Assembly (NCBI GenBank): GCA_963277665.1
Contig: OY728133.1
Span: forward strand, 386,583,962 to 386,647,961
DNA from: Viscum album
Lineage: Eukaryota > Streptophyta > Magnoliopsida > Santalales > Viscaceae
Reading direction: 5' to 3'
DNA length: 64,000 bases
A program made the translations under genes and the position numbers. The stretch's first letter is position 1, and every line of letters starts with the position of its first letter. Under the pieces are notes generated by a model. That model made no database searches. It had not been told where the DNA came from and saw only the letters and a program-made list of their open reading frames with translations. Of this stretch, positions 62,851-64,000 are shown in pieces.

Positions 62851-64000
62851 CTCTTTCTCCCTCTGTAGTCATCGAATACTGTGCAGCAGGCATATATGCC
62901 TTGTTTCCCTCAGCTAACTGTAAATGCAACTGTTTCCTTAAACCCATTTCTTCCAAATCACGGCGTGCATTAACATGGTCCTTTGACTTTCCACTGACAC
63001 CTAAAATGGTCCACAATATGTTATCACAAACATTTTTTTCAATGTGCATGACATCCAAATTATGCCTCAACATGTTAGTTTTCCAATACGGAAGACTATA
63101 AAAAATACTTTTCTTTTTCCAATTGTGACTGCGCTGCCTACCCGCAGCACGAATATTACGTACTGGAGGAGCCACCAAATCCTGAATTTCATATACCGTG
63201 CGGATGTTTTCTTCCTCAATCTGCGATAACATTTCGACTCCTGTCATGATCTTTGGTGCTGGGCTGAACTCTCTAGAACCATCAAATGCCACTCTGTCCT
63301 TTCTGAACCTGTGCTGGGGAGGGAGAAAACGCCTGTGACCCATGTATGCCCATTTTTTGGAATGTTTAAGCCATACAGATTTTTTACTTTTATTGCAACA
63401 AGGGCAAGCAAATTCCCCTTTCGTACTCCAGCCTGATAAATTTGCATAAGCTGGGAAGTCATTGATTGTCCACAATAAAGCTGCATGCAGTTTGAACATT
63501 TCATTCGTTTCGCAGTCATAAGTCATCACACCATCGCCCCAAAATTCATTCAACTCATCAATCAATGGCTGAAGGTAAACATCAATCTTATCCCCCGGAC
63601 TTTTAGGTCCATCAATAAGAGTGGAAAGTAATATAAATTGTTGCTTCATACAAAGCCACGGAGGAAGATTATATGGAACCAACACCACGGGCCATGTGCT
63701 ATGAGTTGCACCAACCATAGACTTGAATGGATTGAAACCATCTGCTGCCAATCCCAATCGGACATTACGAACATCTTTAGCAAAGTCGGGATGTCTCTTA
63801 TCAAAATCCTTCCATGCATGAGAGTCTGCCGGGTGGGTTAACATGTCACTTTCATGAACTCTTTCTGCATGCCATCTCATTAAATTAGAAACTTTAGATG
63901 ACATAAAAAATCTTTTCAACCTCGGTTTAAGGGGAAAGTAACGCATTTGCTTTACGGCAATCGGTTTCCCCTGTATCGCAATCTGACTTTGATGAGTCTT
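62813..64000 (-). CDS. TNP2-type CACTA transposase, Transposase_21 core (5' end outside window)
   Basis: An open minus-strand frame runs from the window end. The Met at 63946 is not the true start, because 18 further codons upstream are open and in frame. Numbering from that Met, VRLGLAADGFNPF lies at 62-74, INDFPAYANLSGWSTKG at 161-177, a zinc-like CPCC at 181-184 and LDVMHIEKNVCDNILW at 297-312. These are hallmarks of the Transposase_21 (TNP2) family, which cuts CACTA ends. No stop or indel interrupts it until a frameshift near 62850-62863, after which the frame ends at 62813 out of register. The N-terminal association domain should lie beyond 64000. Confidence 0.92.
   Translation of the reverse strand, partial: KTHQSQIAIQGKPIAVKQMRYFPLKPRLKRFFMSSKVSNLMRWHAERVHESDMLTHPADSHAWKDFDKRHPDFAKDVRNVRLGLAADGFNPFKSMVGATHSTWPVVLVPYNLPPWLCMKQQFILLSTLIDGPKSPGDKIDVYLQPLIDELNEFWGDGVMTYDCETNEMFKLHAALLWTINDFPAYANLSGWSTKGEFACPCCNKSKKSVWLKHSKKWAYMGHRRFLPPQHRFRKDRVAFDGSREFSPAPKIMTGVEMLSQIEEENIRTVYEIQDLVAPPVRNIRAAGRQRSHNWKKKSIFYSLPYWKTNMLRHNLDVMHIEKNVCDNILWTILGVSGKSKDHVNARRDLEEMGLRKQLHLQLAEGNKAYMPAAQYSMTTEGERDISFHFEDGQGA

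Larger units (their letters stand above)
59963..64000 (-). mobile_element. CACTA (En/Spm) transposon, continues past window end
   Basis: The terminus CACTACTATATATAAG begins at 59963, preceded by AAA, a possible 3-bp target duplication that cannot be checked because the other end is outside. Subterminal palindromes, an AT-rich block, a 342-bp repeat array and then the TNP2-type transposase follow. The transposase runs on the minus strand towards this terminus. Base composition and CpG content are high, and coding frames are nearly intact, so it is the youngest insertion in the window; it sits inside the fourth gypsy element. Confidence 0.88.

Overview
The window looks like nuclear DNA of a flowering plant, probably a large, repeat-rich eudicot genome. 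No intact host gene was found. Almost everything recognisable is a transposable element: decayed LTR retrotransposons (Ogre/Tat-type Ty3/gypsy, Del/Tekay-like Ty3/gypsy and Ty1/copia), one tRNA-derived SINE, and a much better preserved CACTA (En/Spm) DNA transposon. The retroelements are AT-rich and full of stop codons of the kind left by deaminated methylcytosine (Trp to stop, Cys to Tyr). The species cannot be named from this.

Layout. 1-767: AT-rich flank. 768 to about 35690: a minus-strand Ogre/Tat-type element. Its 3' LTR is 768-3544, a polypurine tract follows, then about 10 kb of unusual 3' internal sequence with three kinds of repeats, then integrase (about 14.3 kb), RNase H (15.2 kb), reverse transcriptase (16.5 kb), aspartic protease (17.8 kb) and a probable gag (19.4-20.1 kb). 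A truncated 5' LTR lies at 34151-35690. A second minus-strand Ty3/gypsy element (23438 to about 33935, LTRs about 4 kb) is nested inside it. That element keeps gag, polypurine tract, TATA boxes and a decayed primer-binding site but no recognisable pol, and a tRNA-derived SINE sits in it at 28181-28303.

36397-45967: a third minus-strand Ty3/gypsy element with paired 2.7-kb LTRs, polypurine tract, a clear initiator-Met-tRNA primer-binding site, and only fragments of protease and the integrase C-terminus. 45968 to about 50300: unassigned AT-rich DNA. About 50300-55100: the 5' part of a plus-strand Ty1/copia element (LTR with TATA box, primer-binding site, gag, pre-integrase and integrase). It is cut inside the integrase by a fourth Ty3/gypsy element (LTR 55101-58290, internal sequence to 59962), which is in turn cut by the CACTA element starting at 59963 and running off the window end. 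The CACTA element has three subterminal palindromes, an AT-rich block, a 342-bp tandem array packed with hairpins, and a TNP2-type transposase on the minus strand with two frameshifts.

How the parts relate. The nesting gives relative ages: Ogre is older than the gypsy element inside it; copia is older than gypsy 4, which is older than CACTA. The most interesting points are the candidate antisense coding region and module repeats in the Ogre 3' region, the CpG-rich triplets kept in both LTRs of the 23.4-kb element, the repeated loss of the pol core from all three gypsy elements other than Ogre, and the hairpin array that appears to cut the transposase C-terminal domain. All comparisons were made by eye, without alignment software or databases.
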